Of a stretch of DNA of 9,850 bases, positions 1 to 6,296 are shown piece after piece. Origin of the DNA: 2-01-FULL-40-42 sp964349415 (GTDB taxonomy: Bacteria > Patescibacteriota > Microgenomatia > UBA1406 > GWC2-37-13); assembly GCA_964349415.1 (NCBI GenBank), contig CAYGGJ010000030.1, positions 1 through 9,850 on the forward strand, written 5' to 3'. The stretch's first letter is position 1, and each line of letters starts with the position of its first letter. The notes below the pieces were generated by a model that was given only the letters and a program-made list of their open reading frames with translations, was not told where the DNA came from and searched no databases. Position numbers and translations under genes: made by a program.

Positions 1-281
1 AATGAGAGCGCGTCAGCAATACCGCCGTTGGGTTTTTCCTGATATGCATACTCCAGATGTTCTATGCCGAACTCTTTTCCGTTTTTTAAAACATGAATAA
101 AGTCACCCGAGTGAGGACCGGAGACGACAATCATAATGTCTTTTATTCCCGCCTTTACAAGAGTTTGTATCGGGTAAAAAATCATCGGCTGGTTATAAAC
201 AGGGAGTAGATGTTTGTTGGTGGCATAGGTGAGTGGGTATAAACGTGTCCCCAAACCTCCTGCTAAAATAACGCCTTTCAT
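1..281 (-). CDS. rfbA: Glucose-1-phosphate thymidylyltransferase (RmlA-like), partial
   Basis: This is the first 93 codons of a sugar-nucleotide transferase whose 3' part lies beyond the left edge. The N-terminus starts MKGVILAGGLGTRLYPLT, the nucleotide-binding signature of the NTP_transferase family, with the GGxGTRL loop at residues 9-14. It is followed by a lysine- and proline-containing stretch (NKHLLPVYNQPMI, residues 22-34) typical of RmlA, and by YQEKPNGGIADAL near residues 79-91, which matches the QEKPxGIAxA substrate loop. The known family reaction is dTTP plus glucose-1-phosphate giving dTDP-glucose, the first step towards dTDP-rhamnose and other surface sugars, in the cytoplasm. 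The ATG lies 3 bases after the stop of the upstream small membrane protein, with no Shine-Dalgarno visible, so it is probably translated by coupling. Another NTP transferase specificity cannot be excluded without the C-terminal part. Confidence 0.87.
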   Translation of the reverse strand, partial: MKGVILAGGLGTRLYPLTYATNKHLLPVYNQPMIFYPIQTLVKAGIKDIMIVVSGPHSGDFIHVLKNGKEFGIEHLEYAYQEKPNGGIADALS

Positions 282-284
282 AGT

Positions 285-542
285 TTAGAAAGAAAACAAA
301 ACTGTCAGTAAAATAAGGATACAAAAGCCTATCAGGATATATTCTATCACATTCTTAAGATGGAGCGATTCTTCCCTCAAATGGTGCAAAATACCCCAGA
401 TTATGTAAAAGGAAACAAAGGTAAGAAGCACAAGGAAGCTGATCAATTTTTCTCCCTGAAAAGCTTTGAGAAACAGTAAAAAAAATACACTTCCTGTTAT
501 AAGCACAAGATAGTCAAAAAATGTACCCGCCTTTTTTTTCAT
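285..542 (-). CDS. Small three-helix membrane protein, function unknown
   Basis: This 85-residue protein is almost entirely hydrophobic, and I do not recognise a named family. Three membrane segments are visible, at about residues 9-27, 33-53 and 65-84. Between the second and third is a short polar loop with paired histidines (WGILHHLREESLHLKN, about residues 49-64). A lysine-rich MKKK start suggests a cytoplasmic N-terminus. The gene sits 3 bases after the CAP gene stop and 3 bases before the rfbA start, so it is part of the same minus-strand transcript. AAAGGA lies about 16 bases before the ATG, too far for a standard Shine-Dalgarno. The HH...H loop could bind metal or be structural; that is speculation. 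Tight packing in an operon and a clean membrane topology support a real gene. Confidence 0.75.
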   Translation of the reverse strand: MKKKAGTFFDYLVLITGSVFFLLFLKAFQGEKLISFLVLLTFVSFYIIWGILHHLREESLHLKNVIEYILIGFCILILLTVLFSF

Positions 543-543
543 A

Positions 544-555
544 GATTATATAATC
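544..555. repeat. 12-bp perfect palindrome at CAP/small-protein junction
   Basis: GATTATATAATC is a perfect palindrome spanning the CAP gene stop codon and the 3-base gap before the small membrane protein start. It is purely AT-rich except for its ends, so it could arise by chance. It could also be a weak protein-binding site or reflect a TATAAT-like box, since the minus strand reads TATAAT ending 2 bases before the ATG. Confidence 0.3.
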
Positions 556-1430
556 GTTCCTTTGGTAATAAACAAAAGTATTCCAAAAAGAACTGCGATT
601 AAAAAGATAAAATGAGCCAGACTTTTTCCGTGAGCTCTGATGATGTTCATCCGGGATGCTACATATAGGTCAATTGCGACAACCAGAGAAAGGAAGATTA
701 CGAAAAGCGATATGAAATAAACAGAGGTTTTTGGCACAGAAGCCTCTACGGCTTTTTGACTGGACAGAATTTGAGAGACTCCTTCCCCGGTTACTTGCTC
801 CTCTTGTTGGGCGATCGGTGAAGGGGCAGATGTAGGTCGGTCTGCTACGGGGATAGCAGATGGCTTTCCAAATATTTGTACTACCAAAGTAGTCTGCTCG
901 CCATTGAGAACGCCGTTTACGACAGCATAACCTGCCTCCGTGTATTCGGGACGTAAAATATTATCACGGTGTGTGGGCGACTGCATCCATGCATCAACTA
1001 CATTTTGAGAAAAAAGAAAATTCTTTGCAAGATTTTCACCTGCCAGCTCATATGAATATCCCGATCCTAAGATAAAGTCCCAGGGGGTTCTTCCGTCCGG
1101 TGCAAAATGAGCCCAGTAGTTTTTCTCAAACATGTCCTCCGCCTTTTTTTTGGCGGCATTTGATAACTTTTGGTTATATACGACAGGTGAAAGATTATTT
1201 TTCTGCCTTTGAGTATTGGTAAATTCATTTAGTTTGACTGCCGTTATATCGGTTGCAATTCCTAAGATTCGGTTAACGTTTCCTCCGAAATTTCGCATTA
1301 CAAAAACCAGTACGAATGCCAGCACAAGGTAATATGTCAGGAAATCATGGTGGAGCGTCTTTGCGCGGAAATTATTTTTTTCGCTGGGGATGAAGTAATA
1401 GTGAAGACGGTCTTTAAGATTTTTTATCAT
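546..1430 (-). CDS. CAP/SCP-domain membrane-anchored surface protein
   Basis: This 294-residue protein carries a bacterial CAP (SCP/PR-1-like) domain at about residues 65-190. The family hallmarks are visible: an N-terminal TNxxR helix (residues 71-75), YWAHFAPDGRTP with H108, AGEN with E132, and WMQSPTHRDNIL with H154. These form the His/Glu/His cavity of the family, which often binds divalent metal. Membrane segments lie at about residues 31-47, 237-257 and 271-289, so the CAP domain is probably outside the cell between the first and second. A Pro/Ser/Gln-rich linker (about 191-235) follows the domain. RILGIATDIT (54-63) lies just outside the first segment. The start overlaps the VanZ-like stop as ATGA, so the two genes are coupled. 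The biochemical role of bacterial CAP proteins is poorly defined; surface or envelope function is inferred. Confidence 0.9.
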   Translation of the reverse strand: MIKNLKDRLHYYFIPSEKNNFRAKTLHHDFLTYYLVLAFVLVFVMRNFGGNVNRILGIATDITAVKLNEFTNTQRQKNNLSPVVYNQKLSNAAKKKAEDMFEKNYWAHFAPDGRTPWDFILGSGYSYELAGENLAKNFLFSQNVVDAWMQSPTHRDNILRPEYTEAGYAVVNGVLNGEQTTLVVQIFGKPSAIPVADRPTSAPSPIAQQEEQVTGEGVSQILSSQKAVEASVPKTSVYFISLFVIFLSLVVAIDLYVASRMNIIRAHGKSLAHFIFLIAVLFGILLFITKGTII

Positions 1431-1816
1431 ATGGTTTTTCCCAAAAGACGGGGTCGTCTTTTAATATACATATACATAATAACAATACCTGCCATATCAA
1501 TTAAAACATCGCGTATTCTACCTTCTCTTGTCGGGATAAATGTTTGGTGAAGTTCATCCGAGATAGCGTACAAAACGGAAAGCAAGAAAGCGTAGAGAAA
1601 AACATACCGGATTTTTTTACTTGAGTATTTGGTTGCCCTCAGAATTAGAAAGAAGAGGATCGCATACTCTACCATGTGGAGAAATTTAAAAATAACAAAA
1701 TTGATCACGGGTACTTCGGCTACTGAAATACTCGGTCTTGCCGATAAGGCAAATATCAGTGCCATCCACAAAATTACCGGTCCCCACAGCACAAGCAGTT
1801 TTTTCATTTTCGTCAT
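1427..1816 (-). CDS. VanZ-like integral membrane protein
   Basis: This 129-residue protein has four predicted membrane helices, at about residues 7-24, 44-60, 70-86 and 103-118. It carries the VanZ family signature: FLHMVEYAIL (45-54, with H47 and E50) and ISDELHQTFIP (85-95, with D87, E88, H90 and Q91), then R100 and D103. VanZ is named for low-level teicoplanin resistance, but the family is broad and its biochemical activity is unsettled, so drug resistance should not be assumed here. The start chosen gives MTKMKK; the second methionine, three codons later, is possible. The gene lies 6 bases after the LTD gene stop and overlaps the CAP start by 4 bases (ATGA), placing it inside a surface-protein operon. 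A role in envelope or cell-wall biology is inferred from family and context. Confidence 0.88.
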   Translation of the reverse strand: MTKMKKLLVLWGPVILWMALIFALSARPSISVAEVPVINFVIFKFLHMVEYAILFFLILRATKYSSKKIRYVFLYAFLLSVLYAISDELHQTFIPTREGRIRDVLIDMAGIVIMYMYIKRRPRLLGKTI

Positions 1817-1822
1817 GAATCT

Positions 1823-3037
1823 TCAGGAAATAATTCCTGCTTTTATTTTAAGAAAAACGGAGAATATAGTCAAAAGGCTATAGAAGAAGGAGAGCGTTGA
1901 TAGTGTTTGTGAAAGCTTAGGTTCTTGAGTCTTCGGATTAATGTTTTGTTGGCCTAGTATTTCACCTTGAGCGGTCTGTTTTGATTTAAACTTTGCCGGG
2001 CTTGTCTTATTTTCCAAGCCTCTTGACGAAGGCGCTTCTTTCCGTGTGGTTTTGGTAGCTAAAGGCTTAGTTTGAGTCGTTGAAGGACTTATTTTTTTCT
2101 CAGAAGAAGCGATAGTGTTTGCCGTAAGAACACACTGGCCGTTTGGCAATCCGTACGTAGGTTCTTGAAGGCAATATATCTTTGTGTCGAAACTAGTCCT
2201 CCCCCATGTTTTCCCTTTCTCGGAATATAGGTAATCGAACTTATCTTTTTCTATCTCAAATGTGTCAAGAAGGCGGAATGAATCTCCATCGTTGTTAAAT
2301 AAGGAAGTCCCCAGCTCCACCACAGAATATCCACGGGAAGGAATAGTAATGGTAAAAGTTTTGGGAGTTGATCCGCCGTCTTCAATGTCATCCACGGACC
2401 ACCGGATTAAGACAGCGTCAAAATCATTATTGTTATATAACTCGATCCACTCCTCTTCTCCTGTTTGAGGGTTAACCATTACCTCGGAAATATAAATGTT
2501 TTCTGTAATCGTTGTTACCGCGGGAGTGGGGCTGGGTGAGGGCGCGATTGGAGTGGGTGTTAAAGAAGGAATTGGTAGGACAATACATGAGTTTGTTGAA
2601 TTGTTGAAGAATCCAATGTCTGCAGAGCCTGTTGCCCGTAAACCCGTGCCATCCGGGATTCTTTTAAAACTAATTCCCGATCCGGAGCTTGATTTGTAGG
2701 AAAACGAATCAATGAGGATGGCGCTTGAAGATGTAGGTAGATGAGTATTGTCGTAAAGGCGGATTGTGTCGGTCGAAGATTTGTTTAAATTAAAGTCCGA
2801 CTCAAATACACTGCAAGAATTCGGCGGGATAATTGTTGGAGGAATTGTAAAGAAAGTGCTTCCTCCGGAATCGTCGATAAACCATCCGGTAATATCTACA
2901 GATTCCAGTCCGGAATTAATCAACTCAACTTTTTGAAATGGCTCTATTAAAAATTCATTTATTCTGACATTAAAATCTGCAAACGCCGGCTTGGTGATCA
3001 AAACAAAGATAAGAACAATAAAAGAAAAAACATTCAC
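1823..3037 (-). CDS. Secreted/anchored protein with two lamin-tail (LTD) domains
   Basis: This 404-residue exported protein begins with a signal peptide (residues 1-20, hydrophobic core then PAFA). Two LTD immunoglobulin-like modules follow. The first, at about 22-145, shows VRINEFL, VELINSG, DITGWFIDD and TIRLYDN. The second, at about 180-290, shows IYISEVMVNP, EEWIELYNNN, WSVDD and DSFRLLD. They are separated by a Pro/Ser/Thr linker (155-174). A long Lys/Ser/Thr tail (310-375) contains GEILG at 358-362 and ends in a hydrophobic segment (about 379-396), a probable C-terminal anchor. Bacterial LTD domains are common in surface proteins and may bind other proteins or DNA; the ligand here is unknown. 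The start is GTG at 3037: it gives the signal peptide in frame and lies 6 bases after a promoter-like -10 box. No Shine-Dalgarno is seen. Confidence 0.87.
   Translation of the reverse strand: MNVFSFIVLIFVLITKPAFADFNVRINEFLIEPFQKVELINSGLESVDITGWFIDDSGGSTFFTIPPTIIPPNSCSVFESDFNLNKSSTDTIRLYDNTHLPTSSSAILIDSFSYKSSSGSGISFKRIPDGTGLRATGSADIGFFNNSTNSCIVLPIPSLTPTPIAPSPSPTPAVTTITENIYISEVMVNPQTGEEEWIELYNNNDFDAVLIRWSVDDIEDGGSTPKTFTITIPSRGYSVVELGTSLFNNDGDSFRLLDTFEIEKDKFDYLYSEKGKTWGRTSFDTKIYCLQEPTYGLPNGQCVLTANTIASSEKKISPSTTQTKPLATKTTRKEAPSSRGLENKTSPAKFKSKQTAQGEILGQQNINPKTQEPKLSQTLSTLSFFYSLLTIFSVFLKIKAGIIS
1824..1839. repeat. Inverted repeat at LTD stop / VanZ-like start
   Basis: CAGGAA-ATAA-TTCCTG is a perfect inverted repeat with 6-base arms and a 4-base loop. 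On the transcript it covers the last codons and the stop of the LTD gene, and ends 7 bases before the VanZ-like ATG. It lacks the following U-tract needed for an intrinsic terminator. It may be a small hairpin affecting coupling between the two genes, or coincidence. Confidence 0.35.
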
Positions 3038-3043
3038 GCTCTA

Positions 3044-3072
3044 AAAGTAGAGAAGGATATTTGGTCTTTCAA
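3044..3072 (-). promoter_or_regulatory. Predicted promoter for the LTD surface operon
   Basis: On the minus strand TTGAAA (3072-3067, five of six matches to the sigma-70 -35 box) is followed by a 17-base spacer and TACTTT (3049-3044, a weaker -10). The -10 ends only 6 bases before the GTG of the LTD gene, so a transcript would begin at or very near the start codon. It sits in the 52-base gap after the M23 gene and could separate the surface genes from the ftsEX block. Confidence 0.45.
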
Positions 3073-3089
3073 CAGACTATGAACAACAG

Positions 3090-4247
3090 TTAGTTTACGT
3101 AGACGTGAAGGTAAAGAGTTGTTATATTAGAATCCTTATGAACAAGTTTTGCGTATGAAAGTGCGCAGCCTACTGAGTAACTTCCCCGAAAAAGTTTTCC
3201 GTCAGCGACAGCCTGGACATTATTGCCCCCACCAATATCAATTCCATTGTGAAAACGGTAAATAGACCCGACCCAGGTATTTCTCACAGCCCAAGTTTCT
3301 CCGTAGCCTTGATAGAATTGAATGCTGGGACTAATCGGCCAATCCCATGAGCCTGAAGGAGTCCATGGATCTCCTCCTGAATCATCCGAATGGTCAACAG
3401 GTTTTAAGTAGTTGAAGGGATTACTTACGCCTCCACCTTCTTGAACGATGAAATGAAGATGTGTCCCTGAAGAATTACAAGAAGCGCCTCCAATAACTGA
3501 TGCTATGCTGTCACCTTTTTTTACATCACGTAATTCCGTTTCAGTACCGGCACCCGCGACGATTCCCTGAATGGCTGCAAACTCGGATCTTGCTGCAGCA
3601 AGAAGATTTTGGTAGGTGCGTTCGTCACTTTGAGTTTGTGTGAGTAGCCGTTGTTTTTGACCTTTCTGACTATCAAGGTCTGCCTTTTGCACTCCTAGTT
3701 TTGCTTCAAGGTCTGCGAGCTCTATTTTTTTTTGTTCCCTTAGTGTTCTTTGTTGTTCAAAGTTCGATTTCGCCTGCTGTACCTGGAACGCGACCCGTCG
3801 GTCATTTTCCTGAGTGATGCGTGCATATTTCAAACGGTTTGACAGTTCCGCTGCATTTTCCGCATCTACAAAAATGTTTAGGAATGGAATCTCTCGACGT
3901 TTATAACTCTCCGCAATTTTTCGGACCAGAAGGTGGCTGAGATAATCAAGAGAAGTGTTTAGTCCATCGATCTTTCCGGCGAGATTCTCAATCTCATTTT
4001 GAGTTGTAATTATATCTTGTTCAGTTTGCTGGATCCTCAACTGCGTGAGGTAGATTTGAGTATCCATGAACTGAATTTGTGATGAGAGCGACCTTTTTTG
4101 TTCTCCAAGACTTGAAAGCTTTGATTCGTATTCCGAGATGAGCTTTTTACATTCATCAGCATTTTTACAGGTTTGGGCCAAAGAAGGAACGATAGTAAAA
4201 AGAAGAAGTACTATTCCAAGAAAAACGCCTGTTTTTAAAAATTTCAT
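3090..4247 (-). CDS. Coiled-coil M23/LytM protein, EnvC-like, permuted domain
   Basis: This 385-residue protein is the likely partner of FtsEX in control of cell-wall cleavage outside the membrane. It has a signal peptide (1-24, cut near PSLA), a cysteine pair C27/C33, and two long heptad-rich coiled-coil stretches (about 33-112 and 140-222), as in EnvC. The M23 (LytM) metallopeptidase core then appears in reversed order. First comes the C-terminal half, VKKGDSIASVIGG...GTHLHF with H263 and H265 (about 240-282). After a Ser/Gly/Asp/Trp linker comes the N-terminal half, FHNGIDIGGG with H333 and D337, and finally LYLHVYVN with H381 at the very end. All usual zinc ligands (H333, D337, H265) are present, so activity is possible, unlike degenerate EnvC. 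C257 and C361, one in each half, might form a disulfide. The ATG overlaps the ftsX stop (ATGA), so it is coupled. Confidence 0.9.
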   Translation of the reverse strand: MKFLKTGVFLGIVLLLFTIVPSLAQTCKNADECKKLISEYESKLSSLGEQKRSLSSQIQFMDTQIYLTQLRIQQTEQDIITTQNEIENLAGKIDGLNTSLDYLSHLLVRKIAESYKRREIPFLNIFVDAENAAELSNRLKYARITQENDRRVAFQVQQAKSNFEQQRTLREQKKIELADLEAKLGVQKADLDSQKGQKQRLLTQTQSDERTYQNLLAAARSEFAAIQGIVAGAGTETELRDVKKGDSIASVIGGASCNSSGTHLHFIVQEGGGVSNPFNYLKPVDHSDDSGGDPWTPSGSWDWPISPSIQFYQGYGETWAVRNTWVGSIYRFHNGIDIGGGNNVQAVADGKLFRGSYSVGCALSYAKLVHKDSNITTLYLHVYVN

Positions 4248-5146
4248 TGGTCACCTATGTATTTTGAGGTTGAAAAGTAGTTTCCCACGAATCCTATCAG
4301 GACTCCAAAGAAAGCCACAAAGACATATGAGAGCGCGATGAATGCGGGTGTTGGCGGCCATACATAAAGATTTAATCCGGATAATCCGTAAAAAGCTAAA
4401 CGCGGCACTCCCGCAAGATATGATGTGAGGAATGGGTAAAAAGAAAAGAAAAATGCATTGAAGATAACAAAGGCCAGCGTTCCCGCCACCAGTCCGAAAA
4501 GCGCTCCTTCATAAAGGAAAGGTTTCTGCACGTAAAATTTAGATGCTCCCAGTAAGCGCAGAAGTTCGATTTCATCCTTTTTTAGCGCTATTTTAAATGC
4601 GGTTGTGGTCATAAGCACTATGAACGAGACTACCAGCAAAAAGACGAGGATGAAAATAGAGGCCCGCCGCATCACGGTTGTGAGGGCAAGTAGCTTGTCT
4701 ATGATATCTTTTTGGAAGAGTACTTCGTCGACTCCCGGCTGCCTTTTGACAAAAGCAGCTATCTCCGTAAGATAGGCCGGCTGCTTTGCAAAGATTTCCA
4801 GGGAAGGAGGGAGAATATCTGCGGTAACCATCTCCAATAAGAGAGGATTGTTTCTGTTGAGGTCCTTATAGATTTTTAGCGCTTCGTCTTTTGAGACGTA
4901 CTTTATGGAAAGTGCTTTGCCCGACTCATTTATCTCATCGCGGATTTTGAAGATTTCACTTTCCCTTGTAGTCGTCTGAAAATAAACAGTGACCTGTGGT
5001 TTGGTTTCCACAAAGGTAAGAATTCCGTTGAAAAAAGAGGTGAGGTTAAAAAAGAAAAGACTTAAAAATAAAGTAAAAAACAAAATAAGAAACGACGCAA
5101 GCGATTGAAACGGGGTTCTCTTTACTGATGTGATTATATCTTTCAT
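4244..5146 (-). CDS. ftsX: Cell division protein FtsX
   Basis: FtsX is the membrane subunit of the FtsEX complex, which passes ATP-driven signals across the membrane to murein hydrolases or their activators during division. The 300-residue protein has the family topology: a short cytoplasmic N-terminus, a first membrane segment at about 16-37, a large extracellular domain at about 45-158, and further segments at about 162-182, 210-235 and 265-288. The hallmark stretch KKDEIELLRLLGAS (189-202) followed by PFLYEG (209-214) matches the conserved FtsX cytoplasmic loop and third helix. The start overlaps the ftsE stop as ATGA and is preceded by GGGAGG with a 9-base spacing, the clearest ribosome binding site in the window. 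Its stop in turn overlaps the M23 gene start. Length and architecture are normal for the family. Confidence 0.96.
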   Translation of the reverse strand: MKDIITSVKRTPFQSLASFLILFFTLFLSLFFFNLTSFFNGILTFVETKPQVTVYFQTTTRESEIFKIRDEINESGKALSIKYVSKDEALKIYKDLNRNNPLLLEMVTADILPPSLEIFAKQPAYLTEIAAFVKRQPGVDEVLFQKDIIDKLLALTTVMRRASIFILVFLLVVSFIVLMTTTAFKIALKKDEIELLRLLGASKFYVQKPFLYEGALFGLVAGTLAFVIFNAFFFSFYPFLTSYLAGVPRLAFYGLSGLNLYVWPPTPAFIALSYVFVAFFGVLIGFVGNYFSTSKYIGDQ

Positions 5147-5820
5147 GCTTCGTATCCTCCCTTTTTATTATCCTTGATAAGTTTTCCGTCTTTCATCACA
5201 ATGACCCGTTTTCTCAAACTGTTTACGATATCGGTATTGTGCGTGGCAAATAAAATGGTTTTGTCAGTCTCGAGCTTTTTAAAAATCTTCATGATATCCC
5301 AAGCGGTTTTCGGATCCAGATTTCCCGTTGGCTCATCTGCAATGATGATCTCACGGTCTCCTACAATTGCCCGTGCAATGGCAACTCTTTGTAGCTCTCC
5401 CGCAGAAAGTTGGGCAGGGAAGACATTTGCCTTTCCTGAAAGATTCACCAGATGAAGGGCTTCTTTTATTTCTTCGGATATTTGTTGACTGGATGCGCCA
5501 AGAATCTTAAGACCAAGAGCAATATTTTCATAAACATTTTTATCGGTCATAATTTTAAAGTCTTGAAAAACCACGCCGATTCTTCTTCTTAAGGCTTCTA
5601 CGTTGGTAAATGTTTTGTCTGAAAGATCTATGTCATCTACTACTAATTTTCCGGAGGTGGGAATGAGCTGTCTTAAGATGAGTTTAAGAATCGTAGTTTT
5701 TCCGGCACCTGAAGGCCCGACAAAAAAGACAAACTCATTCTCCTTGATCTCAAAGGAAACGTTCTTGAGTGCTATATTGCCAAGAGGGAATTGCTTGCTG
5801 ACATCGTCGAACTTTATCAT
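5143..5820 (-). CDS. ftsE: Cell division ATP-binding protein FtsE
   Basis: FtsE is the cytoplasmic ATPase of FtsEX, an ABC-type machine that regulates peptidoglycan cleavage at the septum. All ABC motifs are present in the 225 residues: Walker A GPSGAGKTT (35-43), Q-loop Q86 in VVFQDF, signature LSAGELQR (138-145), Walker B IIIADEP (158-164) with catalytic E163, D-loop NLD (167-169) and switch H194 in FATHN. The start MIKFDDVSKQF is typical of FtsE. The signature reads LSAGE rather than the usual LSGGE, a mild substitution. The gene starts 10 bases after the stop of the OB-fold-like gene; the sequence just before the ATG is T-rich with no Shine-Dalgarno, so coupling or an unseen start signal is likely. 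It overlaps ftsX by 4 bases. Confidence 0.97.
   Translation of the reverse strand: MIKFDDVSKQFPLGNIALKNVSFEIKENEFVFFVGPSGAGKTTILKLILRQLIPTSGKLVVDDIDLSDKTFTNVEALRRRIGVVFQDFKIMTDKNVYENIALGLKILGASSQQISEEIKEALHLVNLSGKANVFPAQLSAGELQRVAIARAIVGDREIIIADEPTGNLDPKTAWDIMKIFKKLETDKTILFATHNTDIVNSLRKRVIVMKDGKLIKDNKKGGYEA
5155..5161 (-). promoter_or_regulatory. Shine-Dalgarno of ftsX
   Basis: The minus strand reads GGGAGGA, with GGGAGG (5161-5156) ending 9 bases before the ftsX ATG, inside the end of ftsE. It shows that this organism does use anti-Shine-Dalgarno pairing for at least one internal operon gene, in contrast with the promoter-proximal genes here. Confidence 0.75.
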
Positions 5821-5830
5821 CAGGAAAAAA

Positions 5831-6256
5831 CTATTTAACTTCGATATATCCTACGTCCATGAGCCACCCGGCTTTTTCAGCCGTGAAGGTTTGTCCCTGC
5901 ACTTTGACTTTCTTGCCTATGTATTTAGACAGATCAACTGTGCTGGAAGTGAGATATACATTTTGAGATTCTCCACCAGGTCTTTCAAGGTGGAAGCTTC
6001 CTTCTCCTTCAATGCCCCCTTCTTCCAAAACTCCTTCGGCGCTATCAGGAAAGGTTTTTTTATCAAACACACCTGCTTTTTCTTCTGCTTTTCCATCCGA
6101 ATTTTCTCCGGAAGATGAAGATTGGGTCAATCTGGTTGCGCCATATCCGACTCCAGTGCCAACAAGGATCACAAGGGCAAAAAAGAGAAATACGACAGGA
6201 AGAGAAAGCTTTTTCTGAGAGGTCAAAGGTTTAACAGGAGTACTGTTTTTTTCCAT
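5831..6256 (-). CDS. Membrane-anchored OB-fold-like small protein
   Basis: This 141-residue protein has a lysine- and proline-containing cytoplasmic N-terminus, one membrane segment (about 19-42), a Ser/Gly/Glu-rich spacer (45-80) and a small beta-rich C-terminal module (about 82-141). The module contains FHLERPGGESQNVYL (88-102), VDLSKYIGKKVKVQGQTF (107-124) and GWLMDVGYIEV (130-140). The pattern 'YIGKKVKVQG' followed by a strand ending in IEV resembles an OB-fold, and I recall similar anchored modules in Microgenomates genomes; that is memory, not a search. The module should face outside the cell. The gene sits between prfB and ftsE, 10 bases before ftsE, so it is probably co-expressed with the division genes. 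Its function is unknown. It ends with TAG, the only TAG stop seen in the window. Confidence 0.82.
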   Translation of the reverse strand: MEKNSTPVKPLTSQKKLSLPVVFLFFALVILVGTGVGYGATRLTQSSSSGENSDGKAEEKAGVFDKKTFPDSAEGVLEEGGIEGEGSFHLERPGGESQNVYLTSSTVDLSKYIGKKVKVQGQTFTAEKAGWLMDVGYIEVK

Positions 6257-6263
6257 ACATAAA

Positions 6264-6292
6264 AGGGTAGCAACAATTGTAAGAAATTACAA
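6264..6292 (-). promoter_or_regulatory. Possible weak promoter before the OB-fold-like gene
   Basis: On the minus strand TTGTAA (6292-6287) is followed by a 17-base spacer and TACCCT (6269-6264), ending 7 bases before the ATG. The -10 match is poor (three of six), but the spacing and the 7-base distance to the start repeat what is seen at neighbouring genes. If real, it would let the ftsEX block be expressed independently of prfB. Confidence 0.27.
6277..6292. repeat. Inverted repeat between prfB and the OB-fold-like gene
   Basis: TTGTAA-GAAA-TTACAA is a perfect inverted repeat with 6-base arms and a 4-base loop, starting 4 bases after the prfB stop in the direction of transcription. The stem is AT-rich and is not followed by a run of U, so it is a poor terminator. 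One arm coincides with the possible -35 box, so an operator-like role is conceivable. Chance occurrence is also plausible. Confidence 0.35.
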
Positions 6293-6296
6293 GTCT

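Noticed and set aside
2505..2580. G/T-rich low-complexity stretch as a DNA repeat element
   Set aside because: It encodes the Pro/Ser/Thr linker between the LTD domains; the repetition is at the protein level, as also seen around 7620-7690.
3031..3033. ATG as an alternative start of the LTD gene
   Set aside because: It is in a different frame; only the GTG at 3037 gives the signal peptide and LTD domain.
3090..3140. Frameshift or truncation at the end of the M23 gene
   Set aside because: The protein ends at a natural strand boundary of the permuted domain, all ligands are already present, and a promoter-like site for the next gene follows at once.
5603..6118. 171-codon plus-strand open frame
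   Set aside because: It lies antisense to ftsE and the OB-fold-like gene, both clearly coding, and its translation has no recognisable domain.
6277..6292. Intrinsic terminator after prfB
   Set aside because: The stem is only 6 AT-rich pairs and is followed by TTGTTGC rather than a U-tract.
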